Shown here: positions 26,879-36,900 of the stretch, one piece after another
Position numbering within the stretch: position 1 is the stretch's first letter
How the letters are laid out: each line of letters begins with the position of its first letter
NCBI GenBank assembly: GCA_003567725.1
Contig: PWYU01000089.1
Location: 1-61,469, forward strand
From: Syntrophomonadaceae bacterium
GTDB taxonomy: Bacteria; Bacillota; Dethiobacteria; DTU022
DNA: 61,469 nt
Direction of reading: 5' to 3'
The notes under the pieces: generated by a model
What the model was told of the DNA's origin: nothing
What the model saw: only the letters and a program-made list of their open reading frames with translations
Databases searched by the model: none
Made by a program: the position numbers and the translations under genes

Positions 26879-27231
26879 TTTAATGCTCCAAACCGTTGTT
26901 GTGGAGATAATATGCAAATTTTCGCAAGTTGACTTACGAAAAAAAGTAAAATTAAGTGATTTGCAAAAAATGACGCAGCGGTTAAGATGTTTAGTACATT
27001 ACAATAATCCACTTTGCAGAATAATTTCTTTTAGCTTTAATATACCTGATATCTATAGAGAAAGCAAAAACAACTAACCAATTTTAAATAGGTCTTTTAA
27101 GCACTCTTTTATAATTAATGTAAGCGACTTGTCTCTTTAAGGGCTTATCTGGTCTGTCTTTGTTTGATTGTTCTGCTTAATATGGTTGTTACGGTATTAA
27201 ATATAGAAAAATATATTTAAGGAGGACGGGT
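26879..27231. other. Intergenic region between the XRE regulator and spoVG
   Basis: About 350 AT-rich bases that should hold the promoters of both divergent genes. A perfect TATAAT-like element lies near 27109, but I cannot match it to a -35. The spoVG ribosome site AAGGAGG is at about 27219-27225. I see no further gene. Confidence 0.4.
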
Positions 27232-27507
27232 ATGATAGTTACGGATGTTAGAATCAGGCGAATAACGCGGCAGGGAAAAATGAGGGCAATTGTTTCAATT
27301 ACCCTGGATGACAATTTTGCAATCCATGATGTCCGGGTTATAGAAGGCAATAACGGCTTATTTGTGGCCATGCCCAGTAAGCGCAATCCTAATGGTGAGT
27401 TCAGAGATATTGCTCATCCTATAAATGTAAATACCAGAGGGGAGATCCAGAGAGCAGTTTTAGAAGCTTATAGTATTGAAATGGAGAAAGAAACTGTAAA
27501 GGTTTGA
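27232..27507 (+). CDS. spoVG: SpoVG family regulator
   Basis: A 91-residue RNA/DNA-binding regulator. It matches the family closely: [32 protein letters not shown], and [22 protein letters not shown]. SpoVG is widespread in non-sporulating Bacillota too, so its presence does not prove spore formation. It precedes glmU, the conserved order. Confidence 0.95.
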   Translation: MIVTDVRIRRITRQGKMRAIVSITLDDNFAIHDVRVIEGNNGLFVAMPSKRNPNGEFRDIAHPINVNTRGEIQRAVLEAYSIEMEKETVKV

Positions 27508-27587
27508 AAAAGCTTTATCCTATTTTTGTCTCTTCTCCAAATCTGCAGTATAATATGAATTAAGGTTTTTTATGGGGAGGGGACAGT

Positions 27588-28586
27588 GTGGCAGAGTTGT
27601 GGGCTGTTATACTAGCTGCAGGCGAAGGGAAACGGATGCATTCCCGTTTGCCTAAAGTTCTTCATCCTTTGTGTGGTAGAAGAATGTTGGAATATATATT
27701 GAGAAGCACCGTTGAGCTGACCAGCCAGGTCCTGGTTGTAGTCGGCCATGGTGCTTCACAGGTTCAGGAGACTCTTGGCGATAAATGGTCCTATGTTCTT
27801 CAAGAACAGCAACTGGGAACGGGACATGCGGTCATGGAAGCTTTGCAGAAGCTTCCTGATAAAGGAATTTTGCTGGTGCTATGCGGAGATACTCCCTTGC
27901 TGGAAGCTTCCTATTTGAAAAAATTGATAAATTGTTATCATGAACATAAAGCTGCAGTTGCTACCGCTCAAGTTCCTGACCCCAGCGGTTATGGACGGGT
28001 AGTGCGGAATACTAACGGAAAGGTTATAAAGATAGTTGAAGATAAGGATGCTTCCGATCGAGAAAGAGAATTACGTGAAATAAACACCGGTACATACTGT
28101 TTTGATCTGGAGTTATTGCGCCACTACCTGCCCAGATTAAAAACTGATAACCTTCAGCATGAATATTATCTTCCTGATGTAATAACCATGATGCACCAGG
28201 ATGGTTACCCTGTCGGCGCCTGCTGTCTTGATGATTACAGGGTTGGCCTGGGAATTAATAATCGCGCTCAGCTTGCTGAAGCGATTGGCATTTTGCAGCA
28301 AAAGGTCAAGCTTGGATTGATGCAAAAGGGGGTTACCATAGAAAAACCGGATACAGTTTATGTAGATGTAGATGTTCAAGTCGGGATGGATACAGTATTA
28401 CGGCCGCACTGTGTCCTTGAAAAAGGGACTATAATCGGAAAGCAATGTATAATTGGCCCGGGGAGCTATCTTTCTCAAGCAATTGTTGGTGATGATAGCG
28501 TAATCAGTTATTCGGTTGTTGATAATTACAGGCTGGAAATAAATTCTGAAGTTGGCCCGTTTGCCCATTTAAAAGGTGAAGGGTAA
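27588..28586 (+). CDS. glmU: GlmU, uridylyltransferase part only (C-terminal acetyltransferase missing)
   Basis: A 332-residue protein; full-length GlmU has about 455. The N-terminal pyrophosphorylase is complete: LAAGEGKRMHSRLPKVLHP, QLGTGHAV, LCGDTPLL, EINTGTYCF. The left-handed beta-helix has only its first turns and stops at GPFAHLKGEG just where the family would continue with RPG and the acetyltransferase active site. The next 160 bases hold no remnant of the missing part in any frame. GTG 27588 follows a GGGGAGGGG site. It should make UDP-GlcNAc from GlcNAc-1-P but cannot acetylate GlcN-1-P. Confidence 0.9.
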   Translation: MAELWAVILAAGEGKRMHSRLPKVLHPLCGRRMLEYILRSTVELTSQVLVVVGHGASQVQETLGDKWSYVLQEQQLGTGHAVMEALQKLPDKGILLVLCGDTPLLEASYLKKLINCYHEHKAAVATAQVPDPSGYGRVVRNTNGKVIKIVEDKDASDRERELREINTGTYCFDLELLRHYLPRLKTDNLQHEYYLPDVITMMHQDGYPVGACCLDDYRVGLGINNRAQLAEAIGILQQKVKLGLMQKGVTIEKPDTVYVDVDVQVGMDTVLRPHCVLEKGTIIGKQCIIGPGSYLSQAIVGDDSVISYSVVDNYRLEINSEVGPFAHLKGEG

Positions 28587-28747
28587 TTATCAATGGGCTT
28601 AGTTTCAAGAGGTTTTTAAAAAATATTTTCGCCGACCCCTCCTTTTTTCCAAACATTGATCCTCCGGCAGGAAAACAAGGCAAAAAAGAGAAAGGGTATT
28701 TATAAAAACTTGCACTAAATCTGGATTAACTATGCTCAGGAGGGTTT

Positions 28748-29704
28748 ATGGTGATCAACAGTGAAGAACTAAAGCTTTTTTGTGGCAGCGCTAACCGGCA
28801 GTTGGCAGAAGAAATAGCAGAATATATAGAGCTTCCTCTTGGTAGTTGTGAGGTTACTCGTTTCAGCGATGGAGAAATATCGATCAGCATCAGGGAAAGT
28901 GTGCGCGGAGCCAATGCTTTTTTAGTCCAGCCGCTTTGTGGGCCCATTAATGAAAGTATACTTGAACTTTTAATCATTATAGATGCCCTGAAAAGGGCAT
29001 CGGTTAATTCTATTAATGCTGTTATACCCTACTATGCTTATGCCCGACAGGATCGTAAAACACGGGCTCGAGATCCGATTACTGCCAAATTAATTGCTGA
29101 TTTGGTTACGGCGGCAGGCGCAAACCGGGTCGTAGCCATGGATTTACATGCCGGACAAATCCAGGGTTTTTTCGATATTCCCTTAGATCACTTAACTGCG
29201 CTGCCCATTCTGGCAAAATATTTTATAGATAAAGAAATTGAAAACGGAGTAGTCGTTTCTCCTGATTTGGGCGGTGTAACAAGGGCGAGAGACCTGGCAA
29301 ACCGCCTGGTTATGCCGATAGCAATCATAGATAAAAAGCGGCCTGCTCCAAACAAAGCTGAAATAATGAATATTATTGGAGATGTTAAAGGCAAAACGGC
29401 TATATTTATTGATGATATGATTGATACTGCTGGAACAATAACACTCGGGGCCGAGGCTTTGATTGAAGAGGGCGCTCAAAAAGTTTATGCTTGTTGTACT
29501 CACCCGGTTTTTTCCGGCTCCGCACTAAAACTCCTTAGCGACTCAAGTTTGGTTGAGATTGTCTATACCAATACCATTCCAGTTGATCGCGGTATGTTAA
29601 GGGGTTTGAATGATTGTTTCACCTCTTTATCAGTGGCTCCTTTAATTGGTGAAGCGGTAATTCGTATTCAAGAAAAACATTCAGTCAGCGAACTTTTTGA
29701 TTGA
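28748..29704 (+). CDS. prs: Ribose-phosphate pyrophosphokinase
   Basis: A 318-residue enzyme making PRPP from ribose-5-phosphate and ATP for purine, pyrimidine, His, Trp and NAD synthesis. It shows the FSDGE segment, YYAYARQDRKTRARDPITAK, and the PRPP-loop FIDDMIDTAGT. ATG 28748 follows AGGAGGG. Genes in this window that use PRPP include pncB and hpt. Confidence 0.96.
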   Translation: MVINSEELKLFCGSANRQLAEEIAEYIELPLGSCEVTRFSDGEISISIRESVRGANAFLVQPLCGPINESILELLIIIDALKRASVNSINAVIPYYAYARQDRKTRARDPITAKLIADLVTAAGANRVVAMDLHAGQIQGFFDIPLDHLTALPILAKYFIDKEIENGVVVSPDLGGVTRARDLANRLVMPIAIIDKKRPAPNKAEIMNIIGDVKGKTAIFIDDMIDTAGTITLGAEALIEEGAQKVYACCTHPVFSGSALKLLSDSSLVEIVYTNTIPVDRGMLRGLNDCFTSLSVAPLIGEAVIRIQEKHSVSELFD

Positions 29705-29705
29705 G

Positions 29706-29734
29706 TTGATCTTCGCTGCTTCCTGCAGTATACT
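29706..29734 (+). promoter_or_regulatory. Probable promoter of rplY
   Basis: TTGATC at 29706-29711 and TATACT at 29729-29734 with 17-base spacing, just after the prs stop. Confidence 0.6.
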
Positions 29735-29757
29735 ATTGCAGAAGGAGGCTGGAATGA

Positions 29758-30426
29758 ATGGACAGAATGGAAATGGAAGTACAGACTCGGCCAAGCTTGA
29801 CCAAGGGAGAGCTCAACCAAATACGCCGTGAAGACAAAGTACCTGCAGTACTTTACGGAAGAGGCGATGATAATTTTTCCGTAGTCGTAGATGGTCGGAC
29901 CTTGAGGCAGGTTTTAATGACAGGAGGCGGTAACGTTCTCCTTGATCTGAAGGTCAAATCAAAAGGTAAAAAAACACGGCAGGAAACAGTCATGTTTAGA
30001 GATATCCAAAGAGATATACTCTATCAGGACCGCATTCTCCATGTTGATTTTATTCGAATCTCAATGACCGACAAGATCGAAGTCCCTGTTTATCTTAATT
30101 TTGTTGGCGACCCGGCTGGTGTTGAGGAGGGGGGGGTTTTATCTCTGGTAACACGGGAAGTTGAAGTTAAATGTTTGCCCGGCGATATCCCTGAACAATT
30201 TGATATTGATATTTCAGCATTGAACATCGGTGACAGTATCACTGCTGAAGCCCTGGTTTTTGAAGACGATATTGAAATGATCACTCCCCCGGATACCACT
30301 TTGGCTCAGGTGCTTGCTCCTATGGCCGAGGAAGAATTAGAACCGGCTATTGAAGAAGAACTGGAAGAAGGCGAAGAAGGCGCTGAAGATGAAGAGCCCG
30401 CTGAAGAAACTGAAGAAGAAAGCTAA
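29758..30426 (+). CDS. rplY: 50S ribosomal protein L25 (general stress protein Ctc type)
   Basis: A 222-residue L25 of the long Ctc form, which binds 5S rRNA. The N-terminal L25 domain includes NQIRREDKVPAVLYGRG and HVDFIRIS; the C-terminal beta domain follows. The last 35 residues are almost all Glu/Asp, a very acidic tail. It lies between prs and pth as in Bacillus, and is followed by a terminator. Confidence 0.94.
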   Translation: MDRMEMEVQTRPSLTKGELNQIRREDKVPAVLYGRGDDNFSVVVDGRTLRQVLMTGGGNVLLDLKVKSKGKKTRQETVMFRDIQRDILYQDRILHVDFIRISMTDKIEVPVYLNFVGDPAGVEEGGVLSLVTREVEVKCLPGDIPEQFDIDISALNIGDSITAEALVFEDDIEMITPPDTTLAQVLAPMAEEELEPAIEEELEEGEEGAEDEEPAEETEEES

Positions 30427-30463
30427 GCTTAAAAAACAAGGCAGTTTGATTATGGCTAGTTTA

Positions 30464-30494
30464 AATGCCCCTTGGTTGAGGGGCATTAATTTTT
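30464..30494 (+). terminator. Rho-independent terminator of rplY
   Basis: Stem AATGCCCCT/AGGGGCATT followed by AATTTTT. It lies 38 bases past the rplY stop. Confidence 0.85.
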
Positions 30495-30529
30495 AAAGGA
30501 TAAGATCTGGATAGATTCGGGGGTTTTTA

Positions 30530-31105
30530 ATGTTTCTGATCGTAGGACTTGGTAACCCTAAAAAGCAGTATGCGAACACCAGGCACAATCTTGGCTTCCG
30601 GGTGGTAGAAATGCTGGCCAGCCGCTTGAAATCAAACCCTCCAGTTTCCAGGCATAGATCGCTTTTAACTGAAATTGAGTATACTGGAAAGAAAATGATC
30701 CTGGCCCAACCGCTTACTTATATGAACCGAAGTGGCCTGGCTGTTCAAGAGATTGTCTCTAATTACCGGCTGGATTTAGATAGGATTTTGATTATTTATG
30801 ATGACCTTGATCTCCCTCCCGGTACAATCAGGCTCCGGAAAAAAGGTGGAGGGGGTGGCCATCGTGGAGTTCAATCGATTATTGAAGCTCTGGGAACCGA
30901 AGAGTTTTCCCGCTTGAAAATTGGCATTGGCAAGCCTCCACCCGGCCTGGAACCTTCAGAATATGTATTGCAGCCGTGGCTGGAAGATCAAGATTTGATA
31001 GGGCCAGCCCTGTTAAAGGCATCGGGTGCAGTTTTGAGCTTTGTAACAGACGGGCTTGAAACGGCCATGAATAATTATAATCGGGACTTGTCTTCTCCCC
31101 AGTAA
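30530..31105 (+). CDS. pth: Peptidyl-tRNA hydrolase
   Basis: A 191-residue hydrolase that recycles peptidyl-tRNA released from stalled ribosomes. The catalytic His is H19 in TRHNLGF. The family signatures VGLGNP, KPLTYMN-type (AQPLTYMNRSG) and IYDDLDLPPGTIRLRKKGGGGGHRG (about residues 89-113) are present. The ATG start at 30530 agrees with the family N-terminus. Confidence 0.96.
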   Translation: MFLIVGLGNPKKQYANTRHNLGFRVVEMLASRLKSNPPVSRHRSLLTEIEYTGKKMILAQPLTYMNRSGLAVQEIVSNYRLDLDRILIIYDDLDLPPGTIRLRKKGGGGGHRGVQSIIEALGTEEFSRLKIGIGKPPPGLEPSEYVLQPWLEDQDLIGPALLKASGAVLSFVTDGLETAMNNYNRDLSSPQ

Positions 31106-31139
31106 TATGTTAAACTTCTTTCAATATAAAATTAAAGGC

Positions 31140-31415
31140 AATGCAGAAGGAAAGTAAGTTGAGTAGGCCGCCTCTCAGAGAGGCCGGGTCAGAGGCTGCA
31201 AGCCCGGTCGGTTTGGTTCTCAATCGAAGTTCCCTTCGAAGCTTTTCACTGAAAACCCGATAAGGGTTTAAGTAGGTGTAAACGGTTCTTCTCCGTTAAT
31301 GGAAGAGGGTATCGGCGGCCGGTAAGGCAGCCCGTACTTATCGAGTGGATATCTATCAAAATGGGTGGTACCGCGGATAAAAAATCCGTCCCTCAGGGGG
31401 GCGGTTTTTTTTTTA
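31140..31415 (+). promoter_or_regulatory. T-box leader controlling aroF-pheA (Phe specifier likely)
   Basis: The T-box sequence TGGGTGGTACCGCG lies at 31362-31375, followed by a terminator hairpin (CCGTCCC...GGGGGCGG) and a T run at about 31404-31413. Stem I begins near GAAAGTAAGTTGAGTA (about 31149). A TTC triplet at 31245-31247 sits where the specifier codon is expected, so the leader would read uncharged tRNA-Phe. This fits the downstream genes for phenylalanine synthesis. Uncharged tRNA stabilises the antiterminator and turns expression on. Confidence 0.9.
31384..31415 (+). terminator. T-box regulated terminator
   Basis: GC-rich hairpin CCGTCCCTCAGGGGGGCGG followed by a run of Ts. It competes with the T-box antiterminator upstream of aroF. 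Confidence 0.85.
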
Positions 31416-31449
31416 TATAATAATACTTTTTTTGAAAGGGGTTTTAATC

Positions 31450-32499
31450 ATGATTGTGGTAATGCAGAAAGCAGCGGAAAAAGAAGAGGTTAAAGAAGTG
31501 GAAATTAAATTGATGGAGATGGGCTTTGCCCCGCACCGTATCGAGGGAACCGGAAGGGTTGTTATAGGGGCAGTGGGAGAATCTAAAATTGTTTTTCCAA
31601 CCGGATTGGAAGTGTTGCCCGGTGTGGAAAAAGTGGTTCCTATTAGCGCTCCTTACAAACTGGTCAGCAGAGAGGTTAAAGAAAGCGGCAGTGAAGTGGC
31701 AGTTGGAGATCTTAAAATTGGCGGAACTGAAATTGTAGTTATGGCCGGGCCGTGTGCTGTGGAAAGCGAAGAACAGCTTTTAACTATAGCCAGGCATGTA
31801 AAAGCTGCTGGAGCCCAGGTGCTTCGTGGTGGAGCATATAAACCCCGATCTTCGCCTTATAGTTTTCAGGGCTTAGAGTTTGAAGGTTTGAAAATGCTTA
31901 ATCGGGCCAGGGAGGAAACCGGTTTAAAAATAGTGACTGAAGTCTTAAACCCCCAGGAAGTTGAACTGGTTGCCGACTATACCGATATAATTCAAATTGG
32001 TGCAAGAAATATGCAGAACTTTTCCTTGCTTCGTGAAGTGGGCCGAACTAATAAGCCGGTTTTGCTTAAAAGAGGCCTGGCTGCTACTGTTGAAGAATGG
32101 TTAATGGCCGCCGAATATATCCTGGCCGAAGATAACTTCCGGGTTATTCTTTGTGAAAGAGGAATCCGCACTTTTGAAACCTCAACCAGGAGTACTTTGG
32201 ATATAAGTGCTATTCCGCAAGCTAAAAGCATGACTCATCTTCCTGTTATTGCTGATCCTTGCCATTCCAGCGGCAGTTGGAAACTGGCCTCTCCTCTTTC
32301 TCAGGCGGCAATAGCAGCCGGTGCAGATGGTTTGCTCATCGAAGTCCATCATAAACCTGCAGAAGCACTCTGCGATGGCCCTCAGTCACTGACCCCAGAA
32401 AAATTTTCACGGCTGCTTTCCTCGCTTAAACCAGTTGCTGAGGCTGTTGGCAGGAATGTATCTATTAATGAAGATCTGTCAATTACAAGGGGGCTTTAA
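31450..32499 (+). CDS. aroF: 3-deoxy-7-phosphoheptulonate synthase (DAHP synthase, type I beta)
   Basis: A 349-residue enzyme joining PEP and erythrose-4-phosphate, the first step of aromatic amino acid synthesis. An N-terminal ferredoxin-like regulatory domain (about residues 1-70) precedes the KDSA/DAHP core with MAGPCAVESEEQ, GGAYKPRSSPYSFQG, CERGIRTFE and VIADPCHSSG. ATG 31450 follows AAAGGGG; an in-frame TTG at 31432 lies before that site. It is followed directly by pheA and controlled by the T-box. Bacillus does not have these genes at this place. Confidence 0.94.
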   Translation: MIVVMQKAAEKEEVKEVEIKLMEMGFAPHRIEGTGRVVIGAVGESKIVFPTGLEVLPGVEKVVPISAPYKLVSREVKESGSEVAVGDLKIGGTEIVVMAGPCAVESEEQLLTIARHVKAAGAQVLRGGAYKPRSSPYSFQGLEFEGLKMLNRAREETGLKIVTEVLNPQEVELVADYTDIIQIGARNMQNFSLLREVGRTNKPVLLKRGLAATVEEWLMAAEYILAEDNFRVILCERGIRTFETSTRSTLDISAIPQAKSMTHLPVIADPCHSSGSWKLASPLSQAAIAAGADGLLIEVHHKPAEALCDGPQSLTPEKFSRLLSSLKPVAEAVGRNVSINEDLSITRGL

Positions 32500-32501
32500 C
32501 C

Positions 32502-33347
32502 ATGGCGTCAGGGAGAGTTGGCTACCTCGGGCCGCAGGGAACTTTCTCTGAGGAGGCAGCTTTACTTTATCAGAGGAAAGTAGAATGCAGCCTGCATGAA
32601 TATCCCACCATTGGCGCCGTTATAGAAGCAGTGACCTCGGGTAAGGTTAATCAAGGTCTGGTCCCTTTGGAAAACCGCCTTGAGGGTGGGGTCGGCGCCA
32701 CCCTGGATTGTTTGTCCAATAGTGAAGGCATATTAATCAGGAATGAAATATACTACCCCATCAGGCAGTGTTTGATGGCTGAAGAGGATATTAGGCTCGA
32801 CCAAATTGCCGTGGTCCTTTCCCATCCTCACGCTCTCGGGCAGTGCTCTGAATTTATTAACAATAACTTGCCTAAAGCTAAACCTTTACCGGTGGAAAGT
32901 ACGGCCGCTGCAGCAAAAAGTTTAACTGGTAAAGCAGGTTATGCCGCAATTGCTCCCCGCCGAGCTGCCGAATTATTTTATTTAACCTTGCTTGAGGAGG
33001 GTATTGAAGATAACAAGGAAAATACCACCCGTTTTGTCGTTCTTTCTTCCGTTGGTCAAAAGCCTACGGGAGATGACAAAACGTCGCTGGTCCTGACTAT
33101 CCTTGATCGTCCCGGAAGTCTTTACCGGGTGCTGGGCTGTTTTGCCCGCCGCGGGATCAACCTGACGCGCATAGAATCCCGCCCCTCTCGGGAGATTATT
33201 GGGGACTGGCTTTTCTTTATCGACTGTGAAGGACACTGTGACGAATTTAATAATACAGGCCTGTGGCAAGAAATAAGCAGCGAAGTAACCTTTCTTAAAA
33301 TGTTGGGTTCATACCCACAGGGAAAAACAGTTTCAGTTGTGAAATAA
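32502..33347 (+). CDS. pheA: Prephenate dehydratase
   Basis: A 281-residue enzyme converting prephenate to phenylpyruvate. The catalytic part shows YLGPQGTFSEEAA, PLENRLEGGV and the TRF motif in NTTRFVVLS. The C-terminal ACT domain (SLVLTILDRPGSLYRVLG, ESRPSRE) binds phenylalanine for feedback inhibition. Only two bases separate it from aroF. Confidence 0.94.
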   Translation: MASGRVGYLGPQGTFSEEAALLYQRKVECSLHEYPTIGAVIEAVTSGKVNQGLVPLENRLEGGVGATLDCLSNSEGILIRNEIYYPIRQCLMAEEDIRLDQIAVVLSHPHALGQCSEFINNNLPKAKPLPVESTAAAAKSLTGKAGYAAIAPRRAAELFYLTLLEEGIEDNKENTTRFVVLSSVGQKPTGDDKTSLVLTILDRPGSLYRVLGCFARRGINLTRIESRPSREIIGDWLFFIDCEGHCDEFNNTGLWQEISSEVTFLKMLGSYPQGKTVSVVK

Positions 33348-33974
33348 GCGGGTTAAAGTATGAGCTAACTTCGTTCAATAATATATTAGTATCAATCAGC
33401 CCTATTTAGCTGCGGTTGCCTGCTGAAGAAAACTGTGCTCGCTGATCCTTTAAGGTTGGAACTGCATCGGTTTAGCTTCAGCCCTTCGCCGGGGCTTCCC
33501 TGATGGTAAGCTCATCTTTTGCTCTCGCCCGGCGGCCGGTTTCCAGCCGGCCAGCGCGCTTTGGGCCTCGCCTTGCCGGCAATTTCAAACCTCCACTTAA
33601 TGCTTGACCTGAGTTTTAATTGCAGCTTTTCCGGGTTAATATAAAGCTGGTTATGCAGCCTCTATAAATCAAACCATAGCCGGTGGAAAACTGGTAATGT
33701 TATGGTTTTATCGAAAATCCGTTTGCTGACCAGGGCTCTTCAATGATGGTAGTGCAACATTTTTCTAATATTTCTGAGCATGATTCGGGCTGTTGACGCT
33801 TTCACGCGGGCCAGATAGAATGGTTATAATTCAAAGCTTATCCAGGCTGATAATCGCCCATACTTTGAATTATGGTTAATAAGTAATAAGGGGGATATTT
33901 ATATATTCCTCCCTATTATGCTGTACAAGTGTAAACAGCTTAGACTTAGAGCATTAAAAGTAAGGAGAATTAAT
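33348..33974. other. Long intergenic region before mfd
   Basis: About 630 bases with no supportable gene. The left half (about 33400-33600) is GC-richer than the surroundings and can fold: GGCCGG/CCGGCC around 33533-33551. A second hairpin pairs AAACCATA (33671-33678) with TATGGTTT (33701-33708). The right end carries the promoter assigned to mfd. It could hold a decayed gene or a non-coding RNA; I cannot match it to a known RNA family. Confidence 0.4.
33793..33821 (+). promoter_or_regulatory. Sigma-A-type promoter upstream of mfd
   Basis: TTGACG at 33793-33798 and TAGAAT at 33816-33821 with 17-base spacing, about 150 bases before the mfd start. Confidence 0.65.
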
Positions 33975-36900
33975 ATGGCGGAGCAGTTACTTGATTTATG
34001 GTTGAAGGACGACAGTTTTCAAACCATACATGCGAAAATTTGCCAAAAGCCTCGTTACCGGGCTATGGTCGCAGGCCTTGACAATGGTGCCCGGTCTTTC
34101 TTCATGGCTGCCCTGGCCCGTCAATCTAAAACACCTGCCTTAATCGTCGTACGTGATCCAGCCCGAGCAGAGAAATTGTATACAGAATTAGGCGGTTATT
34201 TCCCAGATAAGATTAACCTGCTACCCCCCAGGGAATTTTTTATGAATACTGAAGTACTTGGCCGTAGTGAAGAATATCAACAGATGCGCTTACAGTTTCT
34301 GGAATGGATTGACAGCGGAGAAACAGGCATTTATATAGTTACGGCAAGCGCCTTATTTTCAAAAATGGTCCCCTTTACTACCTGGCAGGAACATATTTTG
34401 CATCTTCATACCGGGCAAAAACTGGACCGGGAAAAATTAATTGACCAATTAATCCGGATCGGTTATGAACGATCCGCTCTGACTGAAGCCGGGGGTTATT
34501 TTAGTGCCCGGGGAGACATTGTAGACATCTATCCACCAGGGCAAACTTTGCCTGTTCGAATCGAATTATTTGACGAGAGCATTGAATCCATACGTATTTA
34601 TGACCCCTCTACTCAGCGTTCCATTACAAAACTATCAGAAGCAACCATTAAGCCGGCTAAAGAGTTAATTACTACAGAAAATGTGTTTAGGCGTGGGGAA
34701 AATAAAATCAATTATGAACTCGATCAGGCTCTTTCCAGGCTTAGGCGAAGAGGAGAAAAAGAAGCTGCTGTTAAACTTGATCAGGAAGTAAAAAGGCACC
34801 TGCAGAAATTGGCTGAGCCAGGGGGACTTGATTTCCTGGGCAGTTATTATCCCTTCTTTTATGAAAAAGGGGGAGCGCTTGTGGATTATCTTCCCTCCCG
34901 CTTTCTCGCTTTTATAGAAGAACCAGCCGCTGTTGCTGAAGCTGGTGAAAATTTTTGTAAAGAATTTGATGATTATTTCAATAGCAGCCTTATGGAGCAA
35001 GAGCTGGTTGGTTCTTATGAAAAGCTAGTGTGGGACAGCCATAAACTGTTTCAAAGGCTAAACTGTCCTTTAATTAGTTGTTCTCTCTTTCAGGGAACGG
35101 GAGGCCTTTTCCAACCTGAACAATCCTTTCAAATTGAAGCAAAAAGCGCACCTTATTATCACGGGCAGTGGGAACTGTTTCAAAACGATTACCAGGGCTG
35201 GCTGGATCATAATTACCGGGTGTTCTTTATGGCTGCTACAAGCAGCAGGGGAACCAGTTTAATCCAGCAGCTCACCGATCAAGGGGTTTTTATAAAGAGG
35301 GCTAAAAAGAAAGAGTCAGGCAGTGAAAACACTTCCAGGGTAGAGTCTCTTCCTTTGCCTCTGGTTATTCAAGGCAGTCTGGAAGATGGGTTAATTATTC
35401 CTTCTCTAAACCTGGCCCTGGTTACAGAACACAACCTGCTTCCGCAGCGGAAAAAGAAAAAGCGTTTACGTTCCCGGGAAGGAATTCGCCTTAGTGATTA
35501 CCGGGAATTAAAGCTTGGTGATTTTGTAGTCCATGAACAACATGGTATTGGCAAATATCAGGGGGTTAGCACCCTGGAGATTAGTGGTGTCAAACGCGAT
35601 TACCTGCTCCTAAAATACCGGGGAACTGATAAATTGTATATTCCTGTGGATCAAATTGCATTGATTCAAAAATATAAGGGGGGGGAAGGCCCCGCTCCCC
35701 GCCTGCACAGTCTAGGTGGAGCAGAATGGCAAAAACTTAAAAATAAAGCCAACCGGGCTGTAGAAGAACTGGCCAGGGAACTGTTATCCCTTTACGCCGG
35801 ACGGGAGGCAGCAGCAGGTTATCGTTTCGAACCTGATCATCCCTGGCAGCAGGAATTTGAAACCCATTTTCCTTTCGAAGAAACGCCTGATCAACTCCAG
35901 GCTATTGCTGATGTCAAAGCAGACCTGGAAAAACCCTATCCCATGGATCGTCTGATCTGTGGTGATGTAGGTTATGGAAAAACCGAGGTAGCCATGCGAG
36001 CTGCTTTTAAAGTAGTTATGGAAGGTAAGCAAGTAGCTATTCTGGTGCCGACTACTGTTCTTGCCCAGCAGCACTACCGGACCTTCCAGGAACGGTTCGA
36101 AGGTTTCCCGGTGCGCATTGCTCAGCTGAGCCGGTTTGTATCCAGGGGCGAGCAAAAAACGGTGATTACAGATTTGTCTGCCGGAAAGATTGACATTATT
36201 ATTGGCACACACCGCCTTCTCTCCGGCGATGTTAATTATAATGATCTCGGCCTGCTAGTGTTGGACGAGGAACAGCGATTTGGGGTGCGACAGAAAGAAA
36301 AAATTAGAACAATGCGCCTGGAAGTAGACACCTTGACTATGACCGCTACCCCTATTCCCAGAACCCTCCATCTTTCGCTTTCTGGAGCAAGGGATTTAAG
36401 CGTTATTGATACTCCACCTGAAAACCGCTATCCGGTTCAGACTTATGTCCTCGAGTATTCAGATAATTTGATCAGGGAAGCTGTCAACCGGGAATTGAAC
36501 CGGGACGGTCAAATCTTTATTGTTTTTAACCGGGTCTCTCAAATAGATGCCTTTGCTGGAAAGATTAAAAAAATGTTTCCAGGTGTTACTGTAGCGGTAG
36601 GTCATGGGAGAATGCCTGAAACAAAACTGGAGAGGATTATGGCTGATTTCCAGGCAGGATATTACCAGATCCTGGTATGTTCGACAATTATCGAATCAGG
36701 CCTTGATATTCCCAATGTCAATACTCTAATTGTTTATGAAGCAGATAAATTTGGCCTGGCTCAGCTATATCAAATTAGAGGTAGGGTTGGACGTTCCAAC
36801 CGTCTTGCTTATGCCTACCTTACTTATCGCGCAGATAAAATAGTTAATGAAACTGCGCAAAAGAGGCTAAAGGCTGTTAAAGAATTTACAGAGCTTGGCT

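Noticed and set aside
33918-33974. Earlier ATG for mfd
   Set aside because: No ribosome site before it, while AAGGAG precedes ATG 33975 and gives the normal N-terminus.
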